From the NCBI GenBank assembly GCA_037176725.1, contig JAZBRS010000020.1, positions 58,680,001 through 58,744,000 on the forward strand: a stretch of DNA of 64,000 bases, written 5' to 3'. A model generated the notes under the pieces. That model was given only the letters and a program-made list of their open reading frames with translations, made no database searches and was not told the DNA's origin. Source of the DNA: Posidonia oceanica (Eukaryota; Streptophyta; Magnoliopsida; Alismatales; Posidoniaceae). The position numbers and the translations under genes are program-made. Position 1 is the stretch's first letter. Each line of letters begins with the position of its first letter. Positions 44,104-57,164 of the stretch are shown one piece after another.

Positions 44104-44653
44104 ATGGCTTCCTCCTCCCCTCAATGGAATGGTGAGTCCCTCCTCGACCCATGCACGTCGGCAAGGTCGTTTCCGCCTTGGTGCCGCCGACGGTTGAACC
44201 AGCTTTGGCAGGCCGACGGGGCTCCTCCTGGCTTGATCTCCTCCATTTTCGCTAGCTTTGAGGAGCTGGAACACAATAATGACCCTTCCCCCTTGATCTT
44301 TGTAGGATTTCCCCACATTGGTGACTCCGATGCACTGTTCTAAGGTTCTTCGAGGGTGGATTGGCGAGCTCACCACTGGTTACCGCGAGAGGTTACGATT
44401 GTAGGGCATCCCATCCAAACTCTTGAATGCGGTTGAGGTGGAGGTGAGCCGACATCTCCTATGTGCCACCACGAGGTTTTGGAAACCTGTGCACCACATT
44501 TTCTGCTTCGGCAAAACAGAGTTGACACCCACATTAGAGGAAGTGCACTGGATCTACGACTTGTCAAGATGCTTGGGACCAATTGTGTTCATGAGGTGGG
44601 ATGGATATGCCTCGGTCCTGAGTTAGTTGACGGGACTCTCCACTGTTGACTGT
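44104..44653 (+). pseudogene. DUF7745/plant-mobile-domain-like gene fragment
   Basis: Starts MASSSPQWNGES at 44104. After a frame break near 44343 it continues as LRGWIGELT, then SRHLLCATTRFWKPVHHIFCFGKTELTPTLEEV and GPIVFMRWDGY. That part is clearly homologous to the N-terminal half of the extra ORF of element A (10937 downward). Further stops occur at about 44402 and 44625. It is truncated at 44653 by the LTR of element G. The family function is unknown to me. The N-terminal 80 residues are not obvious in element A. Confidence 0.75.
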
Positions 44654-47444
44654 TGTAGACACCCCATTTTAGCAGCTGGCTGTCGGTGGATCTCTCTAAA
44701 GGCTTGCTCAGATTGTGGCATGGCAAACCCTAATCCTTGACCTGACCCAAAACCCAAAAACCCACCTAAACCTTACCTAAATCATACCCAAGCCAATCCT
44801 AAGCCTTAACCCCAGCCCTAACCTAAGCCAGAATCCCCAAAACAACCTTGAAACACCTCTGGGACGTTAGACACTGCCTGTGCTAGCGTCCAACGTTAGA
44901 TGCTACCTATGCTAGCGTCATACGCTGGATGCAGCCCCGACAGCATCCAACGTGTCGGCCGCAGCAGCACCTTTGGCTCGAGCTCCACCGTGCCCAGGGC
45001 TGCCCTCTGCAAGCTCCACCACTCCCCACAGACCGCCTCGTCACCTGGCTTGGCCCAGGAGCCGGCGCCGCACCCTAGAGCCGCCCATCCAAGCCTCAGC
45101 CACCCATACAAACCTTCTCCCATGCAAACGGCCGCCCATGACCTCCATGCCAGCCAGACACCACCCTTGACTTTCACTGCCCCTGACACCTCCCACGACC
45201 TCGCACCCATGCCACCACGACCTGCCACAACTTCCCCACCTTGCCCTGCCACCAGGACCCTCTGTGCGAGCTTGACCGATCAAAACCAACCCAACCCAAC
45301 TCCTTCACCATCGGACACACATACCAGAGAGAACTGCGAGAGCACCAGAGCCTCCCAGCCACCCAGAGTGATCCAAAGAGCTCCCCTTGTGCAAGAGGAA
45401 CCTCCCCATGCATTTCCCCCGCCTCCAGGCCGTCCATCCGAGCTCGCCGTCTGTCGCCGTCCGTCAACTCCGGCCGGTCGCACACACCACTCCTCCGGGC
45501 CGCATACAGGTAGATTTCTCTTCCTCGGTGCGTCCCTCATCTCCTTCCTCATCGCAGCAATGCTTCACAGCCAAGCTTCGTGGCTTTCTGGTCTCTCAGA
45601 TGGCCAGAAACGCCATGAACGTCGACGGTAAGAGGGAGGAGGTGGGTGGAGCAATCCATGCACCCATTTCTAATTTTAAATACATGTCCATGTTCATTAT
45701 TGCATGCTTATGCTCACTAGCTATTTAGTTTTCTATTTTTGATCGAGTATCAATTCTTGCCGGGAAGTATCCCGATCCGTTAGACACGTGAGCTGGTGCA
45801 TCTAACGTTGGATGCGCCCTGTGGCAGCATCCAATACCCCAGCTGTCTCTGGTTAGCTTATTTCCTTACTATTGTGGTTTGAATGCTATCCTACATGATC
45901 TAATATCTTGCATGCTTTCCCTTATGCATCTGGATGTCATGTTAGGAATCATGTATCGATTTTTTGGCTTGGTTTCCTTCTCCATTTTTTTAAATAGTCT
46001 GTCTGGGTGTTGGACGCTGAGTTCTCTAGCGTTTTATGTAAGACGCAGGTTCCCTTAGCGTTTTACACTCTAGTGTGTTGTTTGGCATCATTACATTTTG
46101 TAATCGCTTTTATTTGAGGTGTTTATCTGGTCCATGTGTGCATGTGGATATCTAGATCTTCCTTTAGTTATTTGCAGGTTTATTTAATGTCTTTTTATCA
46201 GTTTGCATGCTAAGTTTTATGCCTCTGCCTTCTTTGTGTTGGACGCTGAGTGCTCCAGTGTTTTATGTAAAACACTAGGTACTCAAGCGTTTAACAACCT
46301 ACTTTCAGTTTCAACCAGCTTTATGTCTGTGTCTTGTTCTTAAATCCTTTTTGGCTTCTCATCTTGTTTGTTTAGCATGATCTGCATGTCTCCTGTTATC
46401 ATGTTGGATTTGCATCATATTTAAACATTTAGCATGCATGCATATCTTTCAAAATCAAGGTTCAGGTGTTGGACGCTGGGGTTTCCAGCTTCCAACGTTA
46501 GACGCTGGTCACCCTAGCGTTTAACACCCTCTGCCTGTTTAAAACAAATTTGTTGCTTGCATTCGACTTCTGGGTTGTTGCTTTGGTCTCTTGGCATGGC
46601 TTATCTGTCCATAGCTTTTACATAGCATTAAAACCTCTGTTTTTTCAAATGAGCATGCTTCTCCTGCAGGTTTTCTATCCTCTATGTTGGACGCTGGTTG
46701 CTCCAGCGTCTAACATAGGATGCTGGTCATTCCTACGTCCAATGCTTTAAATTTACTGCACTCTGTTTCCTTGAGCTGTCATCGACTCGAACCTCGTTTT
46801 TAGTATTTGATTGCTTCTAGGGCATGTTTAAGCTCCCTAGCACGTAGTTTAACAACGGCTTTCAGGTTTTGCGCCTTGGTTGTGTTTTCCCGACCTGTTT
46901 TCTCCTCTTTGCGGCATTTTAAACTTTAATTAATCACTTTTTAACAAGGTTTTGCTAAGCTTTGCATGATTTATATTTGCATCTTGCATACCACCTTAGG
47001 GCGAATATAAATCGGCGTTGTACACCCACATTAGCCACACAAGAGTGGATTAGCCAAGAAAGACCGATTTCCTTGGGCATGTCGGGGGTGCCTAATACCT
47101 TCCCCGTGCGCAACAGGAGTCATTACCCTTTCTCTGAACCGCATTGACCTTATGTCATATACATTTGGATCGGATTGGCATCTTTTTAATTGCATGAGTT
47201 TTCTTACATGCTTTACACTGTTTTCCTAGCCTTTCCATTTTAATAGATTAGGTGGCGACTCCATGTCTTTGTTTTCATTTTCCTTTGCATTCTTCGCTTG
47301 TTTTCTTGGTATTTTTGAGTCGAGTTTTCCTCCCCAGATTCACTACTGATTGTGTCTTCCTCCCTCTACGTCGATCGGCGCACGTGAGCTTTGGCAGTGT
47401 GCGACCGCGTCGTCATTCGAGCAGCCAGGAATGGTCATAGGAAA
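44654..47444 (+). mobile_element. 5' LTR of element G
   Basis: Begins TGTAGACACCCC at 44654 and is followed by a degenerate primer-binding site at 47446. The terminal CA has decayed (GGAAA). It has the conserved block at about 47050-47150, a C-rich part at 44930-45560, and a set of GTTGGACGC/GCGTCTAAC-type hairpins spread over 44860-46740. The Pro-rich open frame at 44900-45631 lies wholly inside the LTR, has no recognisable domain, and is not called a gene. Confidence 0.82.
44862..46740. repeat. Dispersed GTTGGAYGC hairpins in LTR G
   Basis: Strongest is a 15-bp stem with one G-T pair, TATGTTGGACGCTGG (46683-46697)/CCAGCGTCTAACATA (46703-46717). Others: GTTGGATGC (45807-45815)/GCATCCAAT (45827-45835); GTTAGACGCT/AGCGTTTAAC at about 46498-46530; GTTGGACGCTGG/CCAGCTTCCAAC at about 46468-46495 with one mismatch; and CGCTGGATGC/GCATCCAACG near 44932-44962. 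GATGC/GCATC and GACGC/GCGTC stems interchange. Confidence 0.75.
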
Positions 47445-47445
47445 G

Positions 47446-47937
47446 TAGCAACTCTGCTGGGGATACTAGACTCCGGCTTTCGCTTCCACTTTTCCGCTTT
47501 TGTGTGGCTTGTGTCTTTGCTTAGCTTGGCATTTGTTACCTTGTTTGCTTAATATGGCATTAATATTTATTCTTTGCTTATCTCAGCATTTATTTACCTT
47601 ATTTTCTCAATTACCGCTTTAATTTATGTCCTCTACTTATCTTAGCAATTGCTTGCCATATTCGCTTGATTATTGCATTGATCCATGCCTTATGCTTGAT
47701 GTTTGGCTTATTTTTACACAAGTATGCTATGCCACTCCACTTATACACATGCCATGCTTATATATATGCCTTTTGATGTGTTGATTGTCTTTTATCTTCA
47801 CTGATCATGTGACACAACACTAGCACATACCATGAGCATGCCTTTTGTAATGATGTGTGTTGCTTGCTTGCCATAATTGGGTGATTTTCTTCCCCTTTTG
47901 CATTAAGCCTAAGGACAATTAGAGATTGATTGTTCCC
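47446..47937 (+). other. Degenerate PBS (47446-47463) and 5' UTR of element G
   Basis: TAGCAACTCTGCTGGGGA differs from element A's site at two positions. The following leader (GGCTTTCGCTT, TTGCTTAGCTTGGC) resembles the leaders of A and H. It is interrupted at 47937 by the LTR of element H. Confidence 0.75.
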
Positions 47938-47999
47938 TATAGACACCCTATTTTGACAAGCTGAATTGGATCTCTCTCTCTGGTGGCTTCAAAACCCAT

Positions 48000-48430
48000 T
48001 TTCTAAACCAGAAACCCTAGGTTAAACTCTAGATTAAAACCCTAGAAAACCCTAGGTTAGCACACATCTAAGCCCTAGAAAACTCTAGGTTAAAACCCTA
48101 GAAAACTCTAGGTTAGCACTCTCTAAAACCCTAGGTCAGCATTCACTTAAACCGTAGGTTAAACCCTAGGTTAGCACTCTCTGAAACCCTAGGTCAAACC
48201 CTAGGTCAGCATTCACTTAAACCCTAGGTTAAACCCTAGGTTAGCACTCTCTGAAACCCTAGGTCAAACCCTAGGTCAGCATTCACTTAAACCCTAGGTT
48301 AGCACTCTCTAAAACCCTAGAGCAAACCCTAAGTCAACACACACTTAAACCCTAGGTCAAACCCTTGGTTAGCATGCCTAAATCATAGGTCAAAGCCTAG
48401 GTTAGCACACCTAGACACTAGGTCAAACCC
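48000..48430. repeat. AAACCCTAGGT repeats with higher order
   Basis: Many copies of AAACCCTAGGT with alternating spacers TTAGCACTCTCTG and CAGCATTCACTT, giving an approximately 70-bp higher-order unit (48130-48340). The core CCTAGG is self-complementary. It resembles but is not the plant telomere repeat CCCTAAA. A similar stretch is at 51890-52080 in the solo LTR. Confidence 0.75.
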
Positions 48431-51400
48431 TAGGTCACACCCATGCAAGCCTCCTTTCTCTTCTTCTTCTTTCTTCTTTCTTCTTCTTCTTCTTCTTCCT
48501 TTTTCCTTCTCCTTTTCTTTCTTTTCCTCCTTTTTTCCAAGCCCAGCCCACCTTCCTTCTCCCCTTCTTTTTCTTTTCCACTCCTTTTTTCCACTTTTTT
48601 TCTTCAAAGCCCAGCCCACCAACACTCTCCTTTTTCCTCCTTGTTTTCTTCTTTTTCTTTCTCCTTTCTTCCAAGTCCAACCCACCTTCTTTCTTTTCTT
48701 CTTTTTCTTCTTCTTTTTTCTTCCACTCCCCTTCTCCTTCTTTCCTTTTTCCTTTCTTTTTTTCTTTCCTTTTTTCTCCACTTCCAAGCCCAGCCCATCT
48801 CCTTCCCTACTTTTCCTTTTTTCCTTTTTTTCTTCTTCCAAGCCCACTAGCCCACTCCAACCTTCTCCCTCCTTTCCCCCTTTCTTTCTTTCTTTTTTCT
48901 TTCCTTTTTTCTTTTGCCAGGCCTGGCCCACTTCCTTTTCTTTTTTCTTCTTTTTCCTCAGCCCACTGCAAGCCCAACCTCTCCTTTTCTTCTTCTTCCA
49001 TTTCCATCCTCTTGCTGCTACGAACAACACCTCCATGAACAGCAACACCCCCCCCCCCATGCTCGGCCTTGCACAACCTTCCACTATCACTAACTCACCC
49101 TTCCATCTGCCACTAACTTCTCCTCCTCCTTTCCCACCCTCTCAGCCAAACCCACAGCCAATCACGGCCTCCCCAACCCTCTGCAACTCTCTACACAGCA
49201 CCCCTTTTGCATCTTGATCTCCTTTGGCTTTGATCAAAAGGCAGCTCTCTCCATCTTTTCACCAGATTCCCCACAACAAGGAGGAACCCAGCAGCATTTT
49301 AGCAACCCAATCCCCCCACGCACAGCAGTAGTAGCAACCCCCATGCACGCACAGCAACCCAGCACAGCACAGCACCTCCCCTTTTTCTCCCCAGCTACCA
49401 CAGCCACGACACAGAAGCCTCCCCAATCACCTCCTCCACCTTCCTGAGACCTCCACCAATCCAGAGAGGGAGAGAGAGCAGCAAAGAGAGCCACAGTCGC
49501 CGGAGAAGAAGTGAATTTTCAGGAGAGACCCAAATTTCCAAAATCCGGCTCAATGCACCAAATCAACTTCTGTTTGGTTCCTGATCTTCCTCAGGACTCC
49601 AGCAATACGCGCGGATCTTCCCCAACAGCCTTTGCCGAACTACCTGACCCAACCAAGGTCGGCAGCACGCTCCAGCCATCGTCGCAGGTAACTGACCCCA
49701 TATTCAAGCTCCATGCATGCCTACCTTGCTTCCTAGCTAGCTAGAAGTAGGTTTAGAGCCGTAGGTTAGGATTTCGCCGCTGCCGCTATAGTTTTCTTCT
49801 CCAGCAAGCTTCTGCAGCACCACCACGCTCCTGGCCCTCTTCGAGCTTTCGGACCACTCCCTGAGCACCGCCAGAGCTCTAGCAGCTCAGCCCCACACCG
49901 CCTTTGCACCGCCGCAGCCTCCTGCGCCCGCACCACCGCTGACTTCCTCTACAGCAAATCCTCCGAGGTCGGTAGAGCAGCTCCAGCACCCTCGCACGCC
50001 GCTCGCGCCATCGGAGCCTCCGCCGCAGCCATCTCCAACTCCCCGGGCCCCCAGCACCGCCGCCTGCCCGCCAACGCCACTGCAGCAGCCCCTTCTTCTC
50101 TGGCGCAATGCTGCAGTGTCGGGCGACACTGTAGTACTGTAGCTGGATATAGTTTTATTTTTAGTTTCGTTCGTGCATTGCATCTAGGCCCTTAAGTTTA
50201 TTTATTTTGCGAGTCAATCCTACATCAGTTTATAAAGCATTTAATTCTGCATTTAAACCATATTGCATTAAAATAAAGTACATGTTATTATATTTGCATT
50301 TCAGTCCAGTGTTAGCTTAAGTTATTTAAATTTGTTTGCATGCATTATATTAAGGCCCCTGTGTCTATTTATGCTTGCATTTAGGTCCTGCATCAATTAA
50401 AAGCATTTAATTCAGCATTTTAACTTTATTACATTGCATTTAAATCCTATGCTTTAGTTTATTTGCATCTAGGTCCTTAATTAAATCACAGCATGCATTT
50501 AATTTTAGATTTTACCTTACTGCATTGCATTTGCATCCCTATGCTTTAATTTATTTGCATCTAGGTCCTCAGTTAATCATAGCATGCATTTAATTCTTAG
50601 TTTTTATTTTACTGCATTGCATTTGCATCCCTAGCTTATAATTTAATTGCATATTAGTCCTACATCAATTGAAATGTCATTTAATCTGCATTTTAGACTT
50701 TATTGCATTACTGAAAAACCCAGCATGTTCTCAAAAATGCATTTAAGTCCTGTAACATGTTTACATGTGATTTAAATGTGATTTTCTTGGCTTTATTGCA
50801 TTGTAAATAAGTCCTGAGGATTTTAATATTTGCATTTAGGTTCTATTTTGTTATAAACTGTGATTTAAATGTAAATGTTAACCTTATTACATTGCAATAA
50901 AGCCCAGCAAGTTTTAAAAATTGCATTAAGGTCCTGTCTGCATCTAGGAGTCCTTTAATTGCATTCTTTTTAACTGCATTACATTGCATGTTAATTTTGC
51001 ACTTTATTTAATTGCATTAAGGTCTTGCCTACATCTAGAAGTCTTTTAATTGCATTTCTAAAGCTAATCTAGCATTGCATTTTAACCCTGCATTAAATTT
51101 TAATTGCATATAAGTCCTGCCTGCATTTAGAAGCCACTAAATGCTATTTATTAACTTCATTGGCATTGCATTTGCATCCTGCATTTGCATATAAGCCCTG
51201 CATGCATTAATCTTTTCTTTTAATAGCATTTAGCTGCCATGTTGCACTGCAATCATATACAGCAGTCATTTTAATTACATAATCCTAACTGTTGCATGCT
51301 TTAATTATTATCATCGCATTGCATATCATCTGGCATGTTTTCCTGCATTGCATATAGGCCCACATGTTGCATGAATTTACATTTTTAGCCCTGCATTGCA

Positions 51401-51725
51401 TTTAAACCCTATAGTTTTCTCTAATTGCATGTAGGTCCCTGTAGTTTCTTAAAATTGCACTTAGGTCCATGCATTTGCATCCTTGCATGCATAGCATTCC
51501 CATATCATTGCACATAGTTTCCATGCATCCATTAGGCATTGTTAGCCTCCTAACATGTAAGACACCTTGCATTGCACACACTTAGGGCTCATTTGCACTT
51601 AGACCCCTACCTAGTCCACTTTTGCTGGCCCTTGAGCCATCTGACTTGATTCCTGAATAACTTTTGATCGGACCGTTGGATCTTCACGATCTAGCTGTCC
51701 TGGTCTTCCTGGTTGAATGATCTTT

Positions 51726-51730
51726 CATTC
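51726..51730. repeat. Target-site duplication of the solo LTR, left copy
   Basis: CATTC, identical to 57160-57164. Joining 51730 to 57165 gives a sequence colinear with the homologous LTR stretch around 56100-56130, which confirms the insertion. Confidence 0.92.
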
Positions 51731-54700
51731 TGTTGACACCCAACTTTTGACCTCTGTTAAATGGCTCTCTCTCTGGTGGAACAACTTAGGAAACCCCACA
51801 CCACAAAAAAAACTGGAAAGTTAAAAACTTTTAAACCTAAACCTAAACCCAAGAAGAATCCTATGTCAAACCCTAAACCCAAAACCAAACCAAACCCTAA
51901 ATCAAAACCCTAGAAAATCCTTCCAAAAACCCTAGGGAAAACACTTCATCAAGACTTAGAAAATTACACATTCAAAACCCTAAGAAAATCCTTCTAGAAA
52001 ACCCTTCAAAATCCCATTTAAAACCCTAGAAAACCCTAGGTTAAACCCTAGGTCAAACCTTAGAAACCCTAGGTCACACACTCACACAAAACCCTTCCAA
52101 ATCCAAGTCATTATCCTCTTCTCTCTCCTCTTGTTCCTTCTTCTTCAAACTCATCACCAGCCCCCATTCAACACTCCTCAAAGCAATTAAAGAGAAAAAT
52201 CCAATCAAAAAGCAAATCAAACACTTAAAAAACAATTCAAAAGAAAATCCAATTAAAAACAAATCAAAACAACCCAAAAATAGTTAAAACAAATTAAAAA
52301 CAAATTAAAACAATTAAAACAAACTAAAAAGACTTAAAAACGATCTAAAACAATTAAAAACAAATTAAAACAAATTCCAAGACTTAAAAACAATCAAAAA
52401 GTAAATCGAAACACTTAAAAAACAATCCAAAAGAAAATCCAATTAAAAACAAATCAAAACAACCCAAAAACAATTAAAACAAGTAAAAAACAATTAAGCA
52501 AAAACTTAAAAAACAAAACATAAAAGAAAACAAATTAAAAACCTAAAAAGAAACAAATTAAAAAACTTAGAAAATGAATTAAAAAATCTAATTAAAACTA
52601 ACAACCAAACCTTCAAACAAAAATCTAGAAAATACAAAAGGAGAGAAACCTAGAAAACCATCCCTAGGATGCAATCTACCTAGAAAACCTAGGTCACACC
52701 CTCACATCAAACCCAAAAATCACCTTTTAAAAAAACCTAAAACAACAATCATTTAAAAACCCAAAACTTAACCCCTCTTTCTCTCCCTTCTTCTTCTTTC
52801 CCATTATTTTTCTTTTTTTCTTTCCTTAACACCAAGCCCAACCCAACACTCCTCTCTTTCTTTTCTTTTCTTCATTTCCAGCTAAAGCCCAAGCCCGGCC
52901 CACATCCACCATTTCCCTTTTTCCCTCCTTTTTCCTCCCCAGCCCACTGCCTTCCACCCTCTTCTTTTTTCTTTTTTATTTCTCTTCCAGGCCCGGCCCA
53001 ACCTCCTTCCCTTCTTAGCCCACGACCAACACCCACAGCCTCCTCCTTCTCCATTTCCCCGACACTCAACCTCTGCAGACACACACCCTCACACACCCTC
53101 ACAGACCCACCTCGCCTCCGCGCACTCCACCCCTGCCCACACTCCACTGTGCGGCGGAGCCAGCCTCTCAAGCCCACCTACTCGCCGGCCTTCCCTCTCA
53201 CTGCCAGCCCCTGCCAGCACCTACAACACCTCACCCAATCCCTGCCATTGCCAGCTGAACCCATGCCTCCTGCCACTTCAATCGAGTGCCGGCCTTTGAA
53301 CAAAACCAATCCAATCTTCTTCCTCCTTCGACCACCACACCTGTGCGAACCAGAGAGTGCATCCCGGAGAGAAGAAAAAACCAGAGCTTCCACCTACAAC
53401 TCCCACCTGTAAACCAGAGCTTCCCGATCTTCCTTCCACCCACACTACCATTCCCAAACCTCAAAACCTTCCCAGTCCACTCACCGCACAACCAGCTTCC
53501 AAACCCAACTCCCAGTTCACCATCACACGCCCAGTAGATCAAACCTTCCACTACAAACACCTTCATCCAGCATCTGCTCAGAATACACCACCAAACCTCC
53601 AGACCACACCAGCCTTCCAGAACCCACAACCAGCCACTCCACCACACTCGCCTCACCTCCACGAGTCTAACCCACCACCACCGAGTGACTAGAGAGCCAC
53701 CAGCCGAAGAGAGCCAAAAATCCACAGTGTAGCTACCCTAAAAATCTCAACTTGAGCTCCGAGCATCGCAGCTCACTTCTGAGCAGCTCCGGGTCACCCT
53801 CGCGACGCTAGGAGCCACCTCTGATCACTGCGCGTAGCTTCCAGTCCACCCAACACCGCTGCAACCTCCCGCCGGTCTGTCGACCCAAGCCGACGTCGAC
53901 AGCACGTGCCGGCCATCGTCGTAGGAAACCAACCTCCTTTCCTTACTCGTTGCATGTCTATGCTACTTCCTAGGTAATTAGCTTAGGTTTTAGAGGCCTA
54001 AATTAGGAAATCGTCGCTGCCGTTGACCCGTCTTCTCCGGCGAGCTTCAGCAGCTCCGCCGTGCGTCCGGGTGCACCAAGCCTCCCCTGAGCTCCAGAAC
54101 CTCCCCCTAAGCTCTGCCGAGACGCTGGGAAGCTACTCCAGCTCTCTGCGAGCTTCACCGAGGCTTCCTCCGCCCGCACAACCCCTGCAACCTCTGGCCT
54201 CCTCCGTGACATCGACCGAGCGCTCCAGAACAGCTCCAGACCTCTGGAGTATTCCCAGAGCTTCGCCGGAGTCCTAGGTAGCTGGATCAGCGCTGTCTAG
54301 CCTTCGCCACAGCCTCCAGCGCCTGTCCCGTCACCCTCCTTCTTTGCGCGCAACCTCGACGTCGTCCGAACGGCCTAGCCCGTCTCCGTTGCTCCAGGGC
54401 TTCCCCTGAGCACCGCCTCCACTCCAGGAAGCTCATCGGCTCCTCTTCTGGCCGTTCTACAGCTCCTAGTGCTGGCTCCGCCTCTGCAACTCTGGCCAGA
54501 AGCCAGCCCAGCCGTCAGTGCGTTCCAGACGCCACCAATCGCCGCCGACAGCTCTGGGCACTCCGCCAGCATCGCCTCCTACTTCCTCCGGCCTTAGCCT
54601 GGCCTCCCGCCCACCAAAGCCGCCACTACTGCTACCTCCTCCTCTGACACAGTTGTTGAGCTGCGCGGGGAAGACGACAGTACTGTGGATTTATTTTTGG

Positions 54701-57159
54701 GTTTTAAAAGTTCTGTAAGGTTTTAAGGCATGCATTGAAAATAATTTCTTTAGTTTTTAAATAATTGCAAATGGGTCCATCTACAGTTAAGCATTTCTTT
54801 TTTATCTTTGCAATCAAGCCTATTAGTTATCTTAATTTGCTTTCAGATCCTGTCTTTGAATCAAATCATTTAATTTTCTTTTGTTAACTTATTGCATTGC
54901 AGTCTGGTCCTCTGTTTATTTCTATTTGCATGCAGGTCCTTCATTTAAATATTTAAATGCATCTGAATGTTAGTTTAAATGCATGCATTGCATTTTAGCC
55001 CTCATATTTGTTTAAATTGCATTTCAGTCCACTGTTGGTTTACATTTCATTTAATGTTGCATTTAAACTATACTGCATTGTATTAAAAGTCATCATGTTT
55101 GTTTATTTGCATCTGGGTCCAGAGCATGGTTTGAAAAATCATTTAAATGCATTTTAAAACCATATTGCATTGAAATAAAATGTCACATGTTTCCAGATTT
55201 ACTTTTCAGTCCTTTGTTCAATCAGATTTTATTTAATGCATGTTTTAAATCTTACTGCATTGCTAAAAAACCCAAAAAATATGTTTATTTGCACTTCAGT
55301 CCATCTGCATGGTTTAAAACTCATTTAATCTGTAATTAAAACCATATTGCATTGCATTAAACACCTGTATGTTTGCAAAATTGCACTTTAGTCCATCTAC
55401 TGTGAATCCAGAACCATGTTTTAATTGCATTCCAGTCCCCAGATCAATCATCATGTATTTAATTTTTGTTTTAAACTATATTGCATTGCATAAAAACCCA
55501 GAAAAATGCCATAATTGCATATCATTCCATTTTGCATGCATACATCACTTAATTTGCATTTTTAAACCGCATTGCATTGTTTTAAGGTCCCATTGTTTTC
55601 TGAAATTGCATATTGGACCCAGTTTTCAACTTTTGCATGTTTGCATGCCTTCTTTGCATTGCATTTAGGTCCTGTAAGTTTTTAAAACTGCATTTAGGTC
55701 CTTTCTTGCATTTTCTTGCATGCATAACTCCTAATTAACCTTGCATTCACTCATGCATTGCTGCATTATCATTTCTGCATGCATTTAGACCCGTTTCACA
55801 CACAATTAGGGACATTTTGCACATAGGACCCTGTAGTTTTCTCAAATTACACTTAGGTCCTGGCATTGCATTTTTGCATGCATTTGCATTCCCATGTCAT
55901 CAATCATTGCATCTTTGCATCCATTCAAGCATCCTCAGCACTTTTGCATGCATACATCTTGCATTGCACACCCTTAGGGACTATTTGCACTTAGGCCCCT
56001 ACCTTTCCTAGCCCTTGAGCCTTCTGACTTGATTCCTGAATAACTTTAGAACGGACTGTTGGATTTCCACGATCTAACTGTCCAGGTCTTCCTGGTTGAA
56101 TGATCTTTTATTTAAACCAAAGTTATCTTAGATCAGGCCTCAGATTCACAAGATAAGCCCATGTGAACACTGCATAGCATCTATTGCATTCCCAATTGCA
56201 TTGCATGCATCGTTTTGCGTGCCTGCGTTTGCTTTCTCTTGCATTGCATCGTTTTGCGTGCTGCTTTGTTTTATTTGCATATTGCTTGTGCTTTTGCACC
56301 ATTTTGCGTGCCCAGCTTCCTTTTCACGTGTTTTTGCACCATTTTGCGTGCCAGCATCTATTCTCACCTGTTTTTGCACCGTTTTGCATGCCCACTCTTG
56401 TTTTCGCTTGCTTTGCACCGTTTTGCATACCAGCTCTTGTTTTCCCTTGCATGTCGCTTGCATCTGCTTGATTTGCCTCGCCGTTTTGTTTTAATCACTT
56501 GCATTTGCATTAGGGCAGTAATGCTTACTATCTAGAGTTCTCACGAACCAGGGTTCACCCGGTTCAGAACACAGACAGCGCTGCTAAGCACATAGGTTGC
56601 ACGTTTACTTTCCTTGTGCACCGCATCATTTAGAACACACATTTGAGCATGTAATCACAGCACACCTAGCATTTAAGCATTCAGGCACATCATTTAGCAA
56701 GCATTCATGGCACTTAGGCATTCAAAGCATGCATCATCCCTCAAAAGTGAGCGTAAGCCTAGAAAGACTGATTCCTCGGGCGTGTCGGGGGTGCCTAACA
56801 CCTTCCCCGCGCGTAATAGGAGTCCTTACCCTTTCTCTGGCCCGCAATGACCCTTTTGCCCTCGTCCTTCGCACGAGCCATCTTCTTTGCATAGCATCGC
56901 ATTGCATTGCATCTTTTTATGTGGTCTTGCATGTTTATTCATGCATTTCCCCAATTTTCCTTGTCTCCCGACTTAATAGACAGTATGGCGACTCCCTCTT
57001 GTCTTTTCTTTCATTTTTTCCTTTGATTTCGTCGCTGTTTTCGGTGTTTTGAGTCGAGTTTCTCCTCGGATCACCCGCTAATAGTGAACCTGATTCCGAT
57101 CGGTGCATGCGAGCTCTGGCAGCGTCCACGGACGATCGCAAACTTACGGGATCGCTACA
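51731..57159 (+). mobile_element. Solo LTR (5.43 kb) inserted in the LTR of element H
   Basis: Begins TGTTGACACCC, ends GATCGCTACA, and is flanked by CATTC duplications with no internal region, the product of LTR-LTR recombination. It has a CCCTAG stretch (51890-52080), A-rich and then C-rich parts, a GC-rich island (53740-54700), dispersed TTGCATTTAGGTCC motifs (54740-55900), GCACC...GTGC hairpin repeats (56200-56460), and the conserved block (56755-56850). It is the same broad family as element A's LTR. Confidence 0.92.
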
Positions 57160-57164
57160 CATTC
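57160..57164. repeat. Target-site duplication of the solo LTR, right copy
   Basis: CATTC directly after GCTACA, matching 51726-51730. Confidence 0.92.

Larger units (their letters stand above)
47938..51730 (+). mobile_element. 5' LTR of element H, first part
   Basis: Begins TATAGACACCC (first G of TG mutated to A). The LTR is split by a solo LTR at 51731-57159 and ends at 58137, about 4.77 kb in total without the insert. It holds CCCTAGG repeats (48000-48430), a long pyrimidine tract (48440-49010), a C-rich island (49040-50130), and about 20 dispersed TTGCATTTAGGTCC-like motifs (50200-51500). The possible target duplication is TTCCC at 47933-47937. Confidence 0.85.

Noticed and set aside
44900..45631. 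Pro-rich plus-strand open frame of 243 codons
   Set aside because: Entirely inside the LTR of element G, in C-rich sequence, with no recognisable domain.
48000..48430. Interstitial telomere-like array
   Set aside because: Units are AAACCCTAGGT with spacers, not runs of CCCTAAA, and they are within an LTR.
48383..49090. Lys/Glu-rich minus-strand open frame of 235 codons
   Set aside because: It reads the complement of a long pyrimidine tract in LTR H. Low complexity, no gene signal.
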